From Martinezella calliandrae (GTDB lineage: Bacteria > Pseudomonadota > Alphaproteobacteria > Rhizobiales > Rhizobiaceae): a DNA stretch of 64,000 bases. The stretch spans positions 62,001-126,000 of the forward strand of contig NZ_JARFYN010000004.1 in NCBI RefSeq assembly GCF_030272695.1, read 5' to 3'. A program made the position numbers and the translations under genes. The notes beneath the pieces are model-generated. The model was given only the letters and a program-made list of their open reading frames with translations. It ran no database searches and was not told the origin of the DNA. Below, piece after piece: positions 1 through 8,693 of this stretch (position 1 is the stretch's first letter; each line of letters opens with the position of its first letter).

Positions 1-213
1 TCGGCCCTGATCGTCGCTCGCGCCCATTCCGAAGCCGAAATCGACGTGCTCAAGCAATATGGCGCTGATACCGTCATCATGGGAGAGCGAGAAATTGCGC
101 TGGGCATGGTTGACCGGCTGGCACAAGTGCATCATGACAGGCCGCACTATGAAGACGCGAAGCGTCCTGATATCATAACCGAACCGTCGGAATCCGCTCC
201 GGCAAAGAAATGA
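1..213 (+). CDS. C-terminal end of a CPA2-type cation:proton antiporter (YbaL/KefB-like)
   Basis: An open frame enters at base 1 and ends in TGA at 211-213, giving the last 70 residues of a larger protein. It contains LIVARAHSEAE, DVLKQYGAD and TVIMGEREIALGMVDRL, which resemble the end of the TrkA-N (RCK) nucleotide-binding domain of YbaL/KefB-type antiporters, followed by a short charged tail. Such proteins exchange K+ or Na+ for protons at the inner membrane, with the RCK domain gating transport in response to ligand. The membrane part lies outside the window, so the family call rests only on this tail. Confidence 0.7.
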   Translation, partial: SALIVARAHSEAEIDVLKQYGADTVIMGEREIALGMVDRLAQVHHDRPHYEDAKRPDIITEPSESAPAKK

Positions 214-279
214 AGGCCTTTTAGACCATTGGACCCGTTCGAATTCGGCGCCGCCGATAGCGAAGAGAACGAGAGCAGG

Positions 280-651
280 ATGACGCGCCGCGCCGGAGCG
301 CGGGTGATCGCCTCGCTGTTCGTCGCTTTTTTCGCCTATATCGGACTGGCGCTTGGCGGCGGCATCAATCTCGCTTCGCGGGCGGACGCCGAAGCCTTTT
401 CCTCCGGCAAGGACAGCCAACCGCTTTATCTCGCCTTGCGCGATCCAGTGCGCGGCATTGTCGTTGCCGACCGCACGGTCACACCGAAAGCCACCTGGCA
501 TGATATCGGCCCGGCAACGCTTACGGCTCTTCCCTCGCTCGGACTTCTGAGCAATCCGTGGCAGCAGCCCGATCGCGGCGAAGCCATACAGCGCGAGTCT
601 CTCGCTTTTCGCGCCTATCTTGCCCGCGCCCCTCCAGCTGCCTTCATCTGA
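280..651 (+). CDS. Small membrane-anchored or secreted protein of unknown function
   Basis: I do not recognise a family. From the ATG at 280 the protein has 123 residues. It starts with a basic stretch (MTRRAGAR), then one hydrophobic helix (about residues 9-28), then a polar domain containing VRGIVVADRTVTPKATWHD. This is the layout of a signal anchor or uncleaved signal peptide with a small periplasmic domain. A TTG at 229 would add 17 acidic residues before the basic stretch, which is unlikely for a secretion signal, and a purine-rich GAGAGCAGG precedes the ATG. It lies 95 bp upstream of secDF on the same strand, so co-transcription is possible. Confidence 0.55.
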   Translation: MTRRAGARVIASLFVAFFAYIGLALGGGINLASRADAEAFSSGKDSQPLYLALRDPVRGIVVADRTVTPKATWHDIGPATLTALPSLGLLSNPWQQPDRGEAIQRESLAFRAYLARAPPAAFI

Positions 652-697
652 CCGGTTCGCGCGCTTAACGGCGCATCTCCAACATGACTCCACGTCC

Positions 698-719
698 GCC
701 AGCGGCAGGCTCCGCTGGC
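698..719 (+). promoter_or_regulatory. Hairpin in the leader of secDF
   Basis: GCCAGCGG and CCGCTGGC form an 8-bp perfect stem around a 6-base loop (CAGGCT), ending 27 bases before the secDF start codon. No run of T follows, so it is not a standard terminator. It could influence message stability or access to the AAGGATAA ribosome site just downstream. The structure is seen directly; any role is inference. Confidence 0.4.
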
Positions 720-746
720 ATTAGCGTATTTCCAAGGATAATACCC

Positions 747-3302
747 ATGCGCACCTCACCATGGCTGGTGGTCCTCTATTCAGTGATCATCGTGCTTGGC
801 CTCCTCATCGCCCTGCCGAACGCGCTGCCGCCGTCGATTCTCAGCAAGGTCCCGTCCTGGCTGCCGCATAGCCAAGTTTCCCTGGGCCTCGACCTTCGCG
901 GCGGCTCTTACCTCGTCCTAGAAGTCGACGAGAAGGACCTGACCAACGGCCGGCTGCAATCGCTGATGCAAGACTCGCGCCGTGTTCTGCGTGACAAGAA
1001 TATCCTGACCCGTTCGATCGTCCGCAATGGCGAACAGATCATCGTAACGCTGACCGATCCGTCGCAGAGCAATGATGCGGTGACCCAGCTCAGAACCCTC
1101 GCCAACACGATCTCGTCCGGCCTCTCCGCGGGCCAGTCTGATCTGACGATCACGGCAAATGGCAGCGCGATTGCGATGTCCTTCTCGCCGGCTGGCATTG
1201 CCAGCAACGTCGATTCCGCCGTTCAGCAGAGCTTGGAAGTCATTCGCAAGCGCGTCGACCAGGTGGGCGTCGCCGAACCGACCATTCAGCGCGTCGGCCC
1301 CAACCGTGTCCTCGTGCAGCTCCCGGGCGCACAGGACCCATCCCGTCTGCGTGAACTGCTCGGTTCGACCGCGAAGATGTCCTTCCATCTGCTCGCCGAC
1401 AATGTCGATCCGAACAATCCCGGCCCCGGCGTCACCATCCTGAAGGATGAAGAGGGTCGCAGTTATCCGGTTCTCGATCGCATCGAGCTCGCCGGCGATC
1501 GCCTCACTGATGCCCGCGTCAGCTTCGATCCGAACACCCACGAGCCGCTCGTCACCTTCCGCTTCGACAGCGCCGGTGCCAACCGCTTCGCAGAAATCAC
1601 CCGCGAAAACGTCGGCAAGCCCTTCGCAATCGTTCTCGATAACAAGGTGCTGAGTGCGCCGAACATTCGCGAGCCGATCACCGGCGGTTCGGGCCAGATC
1701 TCGGGCAACTTCACCGCCGAAAGCGCAACGACGCTCGCAGCGCTCCTGCGCGCCGGTGCGCTGCCCGCCAAGCTGACGGTCATCGAAGAACGCACGGTTG
1801 GCGCCGACCTCGGCAGCGACGCGATCCAGAAGGGTATCTATAGCGGCCTGATCGGCTTCGTCTTGGTTGCCGCCTTCATTTTCGTGCTCTACGGCGCCTG
1901 GGGGATTCTCGCGAATGTTGCACTTCTCATCCACACGATCCTAACGTTCTCGGCCTTGACGCTTGTCGGTGCCACGCTGACGCTGCCCGGCATCGCCGGC
2001 GTTGTCCTCGGTATCGGCCTTGCGGTCGATGCCAACGTTCTCATCAACGAGCGCATCCGCGAAGAAACCCGCAAGGGCCGCAGCGCCTTCGCCGCCATCG
2101 ATAACGGCTTCAAGAAGGCTTATTCGACGATTATCGATGGCAACATGACGGCCCTGATCGCCGCCGCCATCCTGTTCTACTTCGGCTCCGGCCCGGTTCG
2201 CGGCTTTGCCGTGACTATGGGTCTCGGCCTCATTATCTCTATGTTCACCTCCGTCGCCTTTGTGCGCGTCGTGATGATCGCCATCACCCGTCGCCGCAAG
2301 CTGAAGGTGCTCAACATCAGGCCGCTGATCCCCTTCAGCCCCTATGACAAGCACATTCAGTTCATGAAGGCCCGCTTCTTTGGCGTCGCGGTCTCGGCGA
2401 TTCTGTCGATCGCCTCGGTGATACTGTTCATTCATCCGGGCCTCAACTACGGCGTCGATTTCCGCGGCGGCATCCAGATGTCGGTCAGGACCAAAGACGC
2501 GGCCGATTTGTCTACATTCCGCGAGGGCCTGAACACGCTCGGCCTCGGCGAAATCGCACTGCAGTCCTTCGGCGACAACAGCAGCCTCCTTGTCCGCGCC
2601 CAGCGCCAGGACGGCGGCGAAGAGGCACAGACAGCCGCGGTCACCAAGCTCAAGGCAGAAATCATGAAGATCGACCCAACCGCGACCATTGAAGGCACGG
2701 ATGTCATCGGTCCGAAAGTTTCGGGCGAGCTTGCCTGGGCCGGCATCTTGTCGGTCCTGATCGCCAGCCTGGCGATGCTGTTCTACATCTGGTTTCGTTT
2801 CGAGTGGCCGTTCGCGGTCGGCGCCATCGTCACGCTGGTACTCGACGTCACCAAGGCGATCGGCTTTTTCGCGATCACCGGCCTCGATTTCAACCTGACG
2901 GCCATCGCCGCTATCCTGACACTGGTCGGTTACTCAGTGAACGACAAGGTCGTGGTCTATGACCGTATGCGAGAAAACATGCGGCTCTACAAGTCGATGC
3001 CGCTGCGCGACATCATCGACAGGTCGATCAACGAGACCCTGGCGCGAAGCCTCTATACCAACGCCACCGCCTTCCTGGCGCTGGTACCGATGGCGATCTG
3101 GGGCGGGAGCGCCGTCTCCAGTTTCGCGATCCCGATGGTGTTCGGCATAATCGTTGCCGGCGCCTCGTCGGTCTTCATCGCCGCTCCGATCTTGCTGTTC
3201 CTCGGTGATTGGCGCCGCCGCCATGCCAAGGCCGCCGTCGATGATGCCAAGCCGGACGACAAGTCCGGCAGGGACAACAAACAGATCCCCGCCGCCGAAT
3301 AA
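747..3302 (+). CDS. secDF: Fused protein-export membrane protein SecD-SecF
   Basis: SecD and SecF, normally two proteins, are joined here in one 851-residue chain. They assist SecYEG by using proton-motive force to complete translocation of proteins across the inner membrane. The SecD half has the first membrane helix (about 5-25), GLDLRGGSYLVLEVDE near residue 47, the periplasmic P1 domain and the RND-type motif AVDANVLINERIREE near 422. The SecF half begins near 525 with its own GVDFRGG and GYSVNDKVVVYDRM near 727. Twelve membrane segments are expected. The ATG at 747 is chosen because AAGGATAA precedes it; an upstream in-frame start at 684 would add a proline-rich stretch before the membrane helix. 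SecDF fusions occur in rhizobia. Confidence 0.95.
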   Translation: MRTSPWLVVLYSVIIVLGLLIALPNALPPSILSKVPSWLPHSQVSLGLDLRGGSYLVLEVDEKDLTNGRLQSLMQDSRRVLRDKNILTRSIVRNGEQIIVTLTDPSQSNDAVTQLRTLANTISSGLSAGQSDLTITANGSAIAMSFSPAGIASNVDSAVQQSLEVIRKRVDQVGVAEPTIQRVGPNRVLVQLPGAQDPSRLRELLGSTAKMSFHLLADNVDPNNPGPGVTILKDEEGRSYPVLDRIELAGDRLTDARVSFDPNTHEPLVTFRFDSAGANRFAEITRENVGKPFAIVLDNKVLSAPNIREPITGGSGQISGNFTAESATTLAALLRAGALPAKLTVIEERTVGADLGSDAIQKGIYSGLIGFVLVAAFIFVLYGAWGILANVALLIHTILTFSALTLVGATLTLPGIAGVVLGIGLAVDANVLINERIREETRKGRSAFAAIDNGFKKAYSTIIDGNMTALIAAAILFYFGSGPVRGFAVTMGLGLIISMFTSVAFVRVVMIAITRRRKLKVLNIRPLIPFSPYDKHIQFMKARFFGVAVSAILSIASVILFIHPGLNYGVDFRGGIQMSVRTKDAADLSTFREGLNTLGLGEIALQSFGDNSSLLVRAQRQDGGEEAQTAAVTKLKAEIMKIDPTATIEGTDVIGPKVSGELAWAGILSVLIASLAMLFYIWFRFEWPFAVGAIVTLVLDVTKAIGFFAITGLDFNLTAIAAILTLVGYSVNDKVVVYDRMRENMRLYKSMPLRDIIDRSINETLARSLYTNATAFLALVPMAIWGGSAVSSFAIPMVFGIIVAGASSVFIAAPILLFLGDWRRRHAKAAVDDAKPDDKSGRDNKQIPAAE

Positions 3303-3323
3303 GCGGCAGACGGACACAAACGA

Positions 3324-3350
3324 GGACATGCCCGGTTTTCGGGCATGTCC
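3324..3350. terminator. Strong hairpin between convergent genes
   Basis: GGACATGCCCG and CGGGCATGTCC form a perfect 11-bp stem around GTTTT, 21 bp after the secDF stop and just past the end of the convergent SMP-30 gene. There is no clear T-run on either strand, so termination may be weak or need Rho. The position suggests a shared bidirectional terminator. Confidence 0.55.
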
Positions 3351-3362
3351 ACCACTTCCGGA

Positions 3363-4235
3363 TCAGATGGATGGCATGTGCAGCGGCAATCCTGGGCGCG
3401 GCGCCGTTATTCTCTCCACAACACCATTTTCCTGCTCGGTAATGAGCGCAAATTTGCCGTCGAGGGTGAAGGCGATATTGCTCGGCCGCGCGCCATCGGT
3501 GCGGATGCGGCCTGCAAGCTTTCCCTTGGGATCGATCATGCAGATCTCGCCCTGTCCGTAAATCGTGCAATAAAGCATACCGCTGCGATCGAAGGCCATC
3601 CCGGCCGGCCCGCACAGCGCCTTCGTAGTAGGCGCCCGCATGACCTGGGCAAACAGTTCCTGCCGTCCACCTACGATCTGGCGATAGATTTTCCCGGTCA
3701 ATGTCTCGCTGTAATAAAGCAGCCCGTCCGGCCCAAATGCTATGCCGTTGGCATAGAGCAAGCCGGTCGCCAGCACGCGCTGCACCCGGCCTTCTGCTGG
3801 GTCGATCTGATAGACGCGGCCGTTATAGGGCGCCTGGAAAAAATCGGGATTGATGTCGGAGCCTTCGATCAGGTCGGAGATACGGACACCGGAATCGGTC
3901 ATATAGAGCAGGCCGGCAGGACCAAAGGCCAGGTCGTTCGGATAGAGAAACGGGCCGTCTTTGTCACCTTCGATCACCTGCAAAGTGCGGCCCTCGGGAG
4001 AGAGGCGAACAAGGGAGTTTTCGGGGCCGCCCGCCACCCAGAAACAATTGTCGCCATCGACTGCAAGCCCCGATGGCCGGCCGCCGGGCCGACAGATTTC
4101 GCGACGGCTGCCGCCGGCAGCGATCATCGTCAGGCACCGACGACTGTCGTCTGCCTCCACAAGCGCGATACGCCCATCCGTCAGGGCAACCGGCGCCTTG
4201 GGCTGACGCAATCCGGTGGCGATCGTCTCATTCAT
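3363..4235 (-). CDS. SMP-30/gluconolactonase/LRE family protein
   Basis: The protein has 290 residues from the ATG at 4235, which fits this six-bladed beta-propeller family (about 290-300). Family-type blades are visible: GRPSGLAVDGD, YPNDLAFGPAGLLYMTDSG and YANGIAFGPDGLLYYSE, which carry the Asn and Asp residues that bind the divalent metal in SMP-30 and gluconolactonase. Members hydrolyse sugar or other lactones; the substrate here cannot be read from sequence. A GTG 48 bases upstream would add 16 residues but has no ribosome site. It is convergent with secDF, and no sugar-pathway gene is adjacent. Confidence 0.8.
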   Translation of the reverse strand: MNETIATGLRQPKAPVALTDGRIALVEADDSRRCLTMIAAGGSRREICRPGGRPSGLAVDGDNCFWVAGGPENSLVRLSPEGRTLQVIEGDKDGPFLYPNDLAFGPAGLLYMTDSGVRISDLIEGSDINPDFFQAPYNGRVYQIDPAEGRVQRVLATGLLYANGIAFGPDGLLYYSETLTGKIYRQIVGGRQELFAQVMRAPTTKALCGPAGMAFDRSGMLYCTIYGQGEICMIDPKGKLAGRIRTDGARPSNIAFTLDGKFALITEQENGVVERITAPRPGLPLHMPSI

Positions 4236-4409
4236 GTTCGGGAACCCTACCCAGCGCACCGAAACCCCAAAATTATCTGTCACAATTGGTAAATAAGTAC
4301 CCCAACGGCTTTTTTCGAGCCGGCTTCCATTAAATCTGAACCATCTTCATGACGGGAGGGTCACATCTCCGCGCAGATCCTGTCGATCTTGACAGTTTCG
4401 GCCAATTCG

Positions 4410-4424
4410 GAACATTCATCGAAC
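4410..4424. promoter_or_regulatory. LexA (SOS) box, GAAC-N7-GAAC
   Basis: The sequence GAAC-ATTCATC-GAAC matches the direct-repeat LexA operator described for alphaproteobacteria (GTTC-N7-GTTC on the other strand), with exactly seven bases between half-sites. It lies 80 bp upstream of the UvrD-family helicase start and in the divergent promoter region with the SMP-30 gene. The match is seen in the sequence; LexA control of the helicase is inference from the box and the gene's function. Confidence 0.7.
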
Positions 4425-4503
4425 ATTCGGACATTTTTGCGAACGTGATTCGTCACCGATTCCTTGTTTGCCCGCCTGCCGTCCGAAGCCTTCAGGAGAG
4501 ACC

Positions 4504-6570
4504 ATGAGCGCCTATCTGGAAAAGCTAAACCCGGAGCAGCGGCTGGCGGTCGAGCACGGCACGACGGTCGAAGGCAGCCATATCGCCGGGCCGCTGCTGG
4601 TAATCGCCGGCGCCGGCTCCGGCAAGACCAACACGCTGGCCCATCGCGTTGCACACCTCATCGTCAAAGGCGCCGATCCCCGCCGCATTCTGCTGATGAC
4701 CTTTTCCCGGCGCGCGGCGGCCGAAATGGGCCGGCGCGTCGAGCGCATCTGTCGCGAGGTGCTTGGCGCCAATGCCGGCATCATGGCCGACGCGCTTGCT
4801 TGGACCGGCACATTCCATGGCATCGGTGCGCGGCTCTTGCGCGACTACGCCGAACAGATTGGCCTCGACCCGGCCTTCACAATCCATGACCGCGAAGACA
4901 GCGCCGACCTGATGAACCTCATTCGTCACGAGCTCGGCTTCTCCAAGTTGGAAAGCCGCTTTCCGACCAAGGCGACTTGCCTTGCCATCTATTCCCGCGC
5001 AGTCAATTCGGAGACGCCGCTCGAAGAGATACTGCGCGATTTCTTCCCGTGGTGTGCCGGCTGGGATAAGCAGCTGCGCGACCTCTTCGCAGCCTATGTC
5101 GAAGCCAAACAGGCACAGAATGTGCTCGATTACGATGATTTGCTGCTCTATTGGGCGCATATGTTGCACGAGCCGCTGATCGCCGAAGACATCGGCCGCC
5201 GCTTCGACCACGTGCTTGTCGACGAATATCAGGATACCAACCGGCTGCAGTCATCGATCCTGCTGGCGCTGAAACCGGGCGGTCAGGGACTGACCGTCGT
5301 TGGCGACGATGCGCAGTCGATCTATTCCTTCCGCGCGGCAACGGTGCGTAATATCCTCGACTTCCCGACATCCTTTACCCCCGCCGCCAACATCGTCACG
5401 CTCGACCGCAATTACCGATCGACGCAGCCGATTTTGGCTGCCGCCAATGCGGTGATCGAGCTGGCCTCCGAGCGTTTCACGAAGAATTTGCGTACGGAGC
5501 GGCAAAGCGCCCAACGCCCGCGTCTGGTGACGGTGCGCGACGATAGCGATCAGGCGCGCTACGTTGCCGACCAGGTCCTGGAAAATCGCGAGAGCGGCGT
5601 GAAGCTCAAGCAGCAGGCGGTGCTTTTCCGGACTTCCCACCATAGCGGCCCGCTGGAGGTGGAGCTTACCCGCCGCAACATCCCCTTCGTCAAATTCGGC
5701 GGGCTGAAGTTTCTCGACAGCGCCCATGTCAAGGACATGCTGGCCGCTCTTCGCTTTGCCCAGAACCCGCGCGACCGCGTCGCCGGCTTCCGGCTGATGC
5801 AGCTCCTGCCGGGAGTCGGCCCCTCGACCGCGCAGCGCGTGCTCGACCATATCGGGGAAGAGGCCAGTCCTATGGCGGCGCTTGCCGATTTTCCAGTGCC
5901 GCCGCGCTCGGGAGAGGACTGGACGAGCTTCGTTGCGACCATGCAGGAGCTGAAGAGCGGCAAGGCCGGATGGCCGGCGGAAATCGGCCTCGTGCGAAGA
6001 TGGTACGAGCCGCATCTGGAGCGAGCACATGAGGATTCGGCGACGCGCCAGGGGGACCTGATACAGCTCGAACAAATCGCCGGGGGCTACGGCTCGCGCG
6101 AGCGCTTCCTCACCGAATTGACGCTCGATCCACCCGATGCCACAAGCGACCAGGCCGGCGTGCCGCTGCTCGACGAGGACTATCTCATCCTCTCGACAAT
6201 CCATTCCGCCAAGGGCCAGGAATGGACAAAGGTGTTTGTCCTCAATGCCGTGGATGGCTGCATTCCGGCCGATCTCGCCGTCGGATCATCCTCCGAGATC
6301 GAGGAGGAACGGCGGCTGCTTTACGTCGCAATGACTCGCGCGAAAGACAATCTCGATCTCGTCATTCCGCAGCGGTTCTTCGTCCACGGCCAGCATGCGC
6401 AAGGCGACAAACATGTCTTCGCCTCGCGCACGCGTTTCATCCCGGCGACCCTGCTGCAGTTCTTCGAGGTCTGCAGCTGGCCACAGGCACGGGCGGAAAG
6501 CGCTGTAGCGGCCCAGGCACGACAGGTGCGCGTAGATGTCGGGGCGCGGATGCGCGGTATGTGGCGGTGA
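4504..6570 (+). CDS. UvrD/Rep/PcrA-family superfamily I ATP-dependent DNA helicase
   Basis: This is a 688-residue 3'-5' SF1 helicase with the full motif set: Walker A GAGSGKT at 36-42, motif II DEYQDTN near 240, motif III VGDDAQSIYSFR near 267, motif V TIHSAKGQEW near 566 and motif VI YVAMTRAKDNL near 607. Such helicases unwind DNA during repair or restart of replication. It is shorter than the main UvrD of rhizobia and lacks the long C-terminal tail, so it is probably a paralogue. The ATG at 4504 follows AGGAGAGACC, and an in-frame ATG at 4468 lacks such a site. The SOS box at 4410 suggests damage induction. Confidence 0.92.
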   Translation: MSAYLEKLNPEQRLAVEHGTTVEGSHIAGPLLVIAGAGSGKTNTLAHRVAHLIVKGADPRRILLMTFSRRAAAEMGRRVERICREVLGANAGIMADALAWTGTFHGIGARLLRDYAEQIGLDPAFTIHDREDSADLMNLIRHELGFSKLESRFPTKATCLAIYSRAVNSETPLEEILRDFFPWCAGWDKQLRDLFAAYVEAKQAQNVLDYDDLLLYWAHMLHEPLIAEDIGRRFDHVLVDEYQDTNRLQSSILLALKPGGQGLTVVGDDAQSIYSFRAATVRNILDFPTSFTPAANIVTLDRNYRSTQPILAAANAVIELASERFTKNLRTERQSAQRPRLVTVRDDSDQARYVADQVLENRESGVKLKQQAVLFRTSHHSGPLEVELTRRNIPFVKFGGLKFLDSAHVKDMLAALRFAQNPRDRVAGFRLMQLLPGVGPSTAQRVLDHIGEEASPMAALADFPVPPRSGEDWTSFVATMQELKSGKAGWPAEIGLVRRWYEPHLERAHEDSATRQGDLIQLEQIAGGYGSRERFLTELTLDPPDATSDQAGVPLLDEDYLILSTIHSAKGQEWTKVFVLNAVDGCIPADLAVGSSSEIEEERRLLYVAMTRAKDNLDLVIPQRFFVHGQHAQGDKHVFASRTRFIPATLLQFFEVCSWPQARAESAVAAQARQVRVDVGARMRGMWR

Positions 6571-6620
6571 GCGCTCGTTCGGCAGGTCACGCTTGCTCGC
6601 CGATGCCGTACCTTCCGACA

Positions 6621-6665
6621 TGTCCCCTCGCCGCGTTTGCGGGGGAGGGGTAGAGCGAGGGGACA
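6621..6665. repeat. Interrupted palindrome between convergent genes
   Basis: TGTCCCCTCGC and GCGAGGGGACA are perfect 11-base arms separated by 23 bases that include a G-rich run. The element fills the space between the helicase (+) and the hydroxyisobutyrate dehydrogenase (-). It resembles the short G/C-rich palindromes of rhizobial intergenic mosaic elements and may also act as a shared terminator. Confidence 0.45.
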
Positions 6666-6689
6666 CCCGCAATCTATCGCCTGCAATAT

Positions 6690-7571
6690 TCAGCGCGCTT
6701 CTCGGAACATCTCGATGATCGCCGAGAAATCGCGGCTGCCATTCCCGAGCTTCTCGAAGAGCGCGTAGAGCTGCGCCGCTTCGGCACCCAGCGGCGTCGA
6801 TGCGCCGCTCGAAAGCGCTGCCTCCTGCGCAAGCCGCAGATCCTTCAGCATCAGTGCCGCCATGAAGCCCGGCTTGTAGTCACTGTTGGCGGGCGAAGTC
6901 GGCACGGGGCCGGGTACAGGGCAATAGGTGTTAATCGACCAGCATTGCCCCGACGACGTCGAGGCGACGTCGAATAGAGCCTGATGCGACAGGCCGAGCT
7001 TTTCGCCGAGCACGAAGGCTTCGCAGACGCCGATCATAGAAATGCCGAGGATCATGTTGTTGCAGATCTTCGCCGCTTGGCCGGCCCCGGCGTCGCCACA
7101 ATGGACGATCTTCTTGCCCATGACTTCGAGCAGTTGTTTGGCGCTTGCAAAACTCTCCTGCGACCCGCCGACCATGAAGGTGAGCGTTCCGGCCGCAGCG
7201 CCCCCAGTGCCGCCGGACACAGGTGCATCGAGCGACAGGCAGCCGGCATCACCAGCCATGGCATGGGCATTGCGGGCGCTTTCGACATCGATGGTCGAGC
7301 TGTCGATCAGCAAGGTGCCCTTCGGCACGGAGCGCAGGATATCGGTCCAGACCGTCAGGACATGTTGCCCCTTCGGCAACATGGTGATGACGATTTCGGC
7401 GTCCACCAAGGCCTCGGTCAGCACGTTTGCGGCCTTGACGCCCGTCGCTTCCGCAGCCTTCAGCGCATCATGCACTAGATCGAAGCCGACGACGTCGTGG
7501 CCGGCCTTGACCAGATTGGCAGCCATGGGACCGCCCATATTGCCGAGCCCGATGAATGCGATCCGTGTCAT
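6690..7571 (-). CDS. mmsB: 3-hydroxyisobutyrate dehydrogenase
   Basis: This 293-residue NAD-dependent enzyme oxidises 3-hydroxyisobutyrate to methylmalonate semialdehyde in valine breakdown. The Rossmann motif GLGNMGGPMAANL is at 9-21, the substrate-binding signature DAPVSGG at 115-121 and the catalytic Lys at 168 in GQAAKICNNMILG. Length and all key residues fit the family. It is the last gene of a leftward run, 22 bp after the hydroxyisobutyryl-CoA hydrolase gene, and GGAGACCATT precedes the ATG. The pairing with that hydrolase supports the valine-pathway role, although related beta-hydroxyacid dehydrogenases act on other substrates. Confidence 0.9.
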   Translation of the reverse strand: MTRIAFIGLGNMGGPMAANLVKAGHDVVGFDLVHDALKAAEATGVKAANVLTEALVDAEIVITMLPKGQHVLTVWTDILRSVPKGTLLIDSSTIDVESARNAHAMAGDAGCLSLDAPVSGGTGGAAAGTLTFMVGGSQESFASAKQLLEVMGKKIVHCGDAGAGQAAKICNNMILGISMIGVCEAFVLGEKLGLSHQALFDVASTSSGQCWSINTYCPVPGPVPTSPANSDYKPGFMAALMLKDLRLAQEAALSSGASTPLGAEAAQLYALFEKLGNGSRDFSAIIEMFREAR

Positions 7572-7593
7572 AATGGTCTCCTCTCATGATCAT

Positions 7594-8652
7594 TTATTCT
7601 TCGAAAAGCGGCGGCCGTGGCGGCACGAAGAAGCGATCGATGGCGACAATGTCGACTTCGGCAAGACTTGCCGGCGACCATTTTGGATTTCGGTCCTTGT
7701 CGATGACCGCGGCGCGCACGCCTTCGAAAAAGTCAGGATTATACAATATTCCGAGACAGGCACCGAGCTCGCGGTTCAGGCATTCTGCCAGGCTCGCACT
7801 CTTACGGCCGGCCCGCAGCAGTTTCAGAGTCAATTTCAGGCTGGTGGGAGAGCGCGTGGAGATCATCTGTGAAGTTTCGGCGGCGAAATCGCCTGCCTCC
7901 TGCCCCAGCGCCTCCTGAATGTCCTCGACAGCATCATATGCCAGCGCCCGATCGATCATATCGCGGTTGGCCGCGAGCCGACTTTCGCCTGCAGGAAAGG
8001 CCATGCCTGAAATCACCCTGTGCACATCGTCTGCGGATGTGGCGATGGGCAGCGCGCAGATCGTCTCGATCAACGCCGGTAGATCGGAAGAAGCAACACA
8101 ATGGTCGGCCAACCGCGAGTGGATCGCGTCGGCGGCGTGGATGGCGTGACCGCTCAGGCCCATCCAAGTTCCGCTCTCACCGGGCGCACGCGGCAAAAGC
8201 CAGGTGGCGCCGACATCGGGAAAATAGCCGATGCCGGTTTCCGGCATGGCGAGCCGGGTGCGTTCCGTAACGACGCGATGGCTGCCATGGCAAGAAAGCC
8301 CGACGCCGCCGCCCATGGTTATGCCGTCCATCAGCGCCACATAGGGTTTGGGGTAGTTTGCAATGGCATGGTTGAGACGAAATTCCTCGCGCCAGAAGGT
8401 CTCGGCTTCCGCAGACCCTCGTTTGCCGCTCTCATGCAACAGGCGGATGTCTCCGCCGGCGCAGAACGCGCGCTCACCCTCCCCGCTAACGATGGCGCTG
8501 GCGATGGAGGGATCGGCGGCGAAATCAGAAAGAGCCGATGCAATCGCCCGGATCATCGGCAATGTCAGGCTGTTCAACGCCTGCGGCCGGTTGAGACGGA
8601 TGAGACCCGCCGATCCCTGACGCCCGACGATGACCTCTTCTATGCCATGCAT
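7594..8652 (-). CDS. 3-hydroxyisobutyryl-CoA hydrolase (enoyl-CoA hydratase/isomerase fold)
   Basis: The 352-residue protein has the crotonase fold with FCAGGDIR at 63-70, GGGVGLS at 114-120 and the acid pair Glu138 and Asp146 in PETGIGYFPDVG. These are features of 3-hydroxyisobutyryl-CoA hydrolases, as is the extended C-terminal region beyond the usual 260 residues of hydratases. It would release 3-hydroxyisobutyrate from its CoA ester, feeding the next gene's dehydrogenase. The ATG at 8652 is preceded by AGGGAG; an earlier in-frame start at 8682 has no site. It lies between the GMC oxidoreductase and mmsB in one run. Confidence 0.88.
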   Translation of the reverse strand: MHGIEEVIVGRQGSAGLIRLNRPQALNSLTLPMIRAIASALSDFAADPSIASAIVSGEGERAFCAGGDIRLLHESGKRGSAEAETFWREEFRLNHAIANYPKPYVALMDGITMGGGVGLSCHGSHRVVTERTRLAMPETGIGYFPDVGATWLLPRAPGESGTWMGLSGHAIHAADAIHSRLADHCVASSDLPALIETICALPIATSADDVHRVISGMAFPAGESRLAANRDMIDRALAYDAVEDIQEALGQEAGDFAAETSQMISTRSPTSLKLTLKLLRAGRKSASLAECLNRELGACLGILYNPDFFEGVRAAVIDKDRNPKWSPASLAEVDIVAIDRFFVPPRPPLFEE

Positions 8653-8693
8653 TCGAAAACTCCCTATGCCCGCCTTATTCAATCAATAGGCGC

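Noticed and set aside
918..1934. A 338-codon antisense frame inside secDF.
   Set aside because: It is a shadow of a well-supported gene, with arginine- and glycine-rich sequence typical of high-GC antisense frames.
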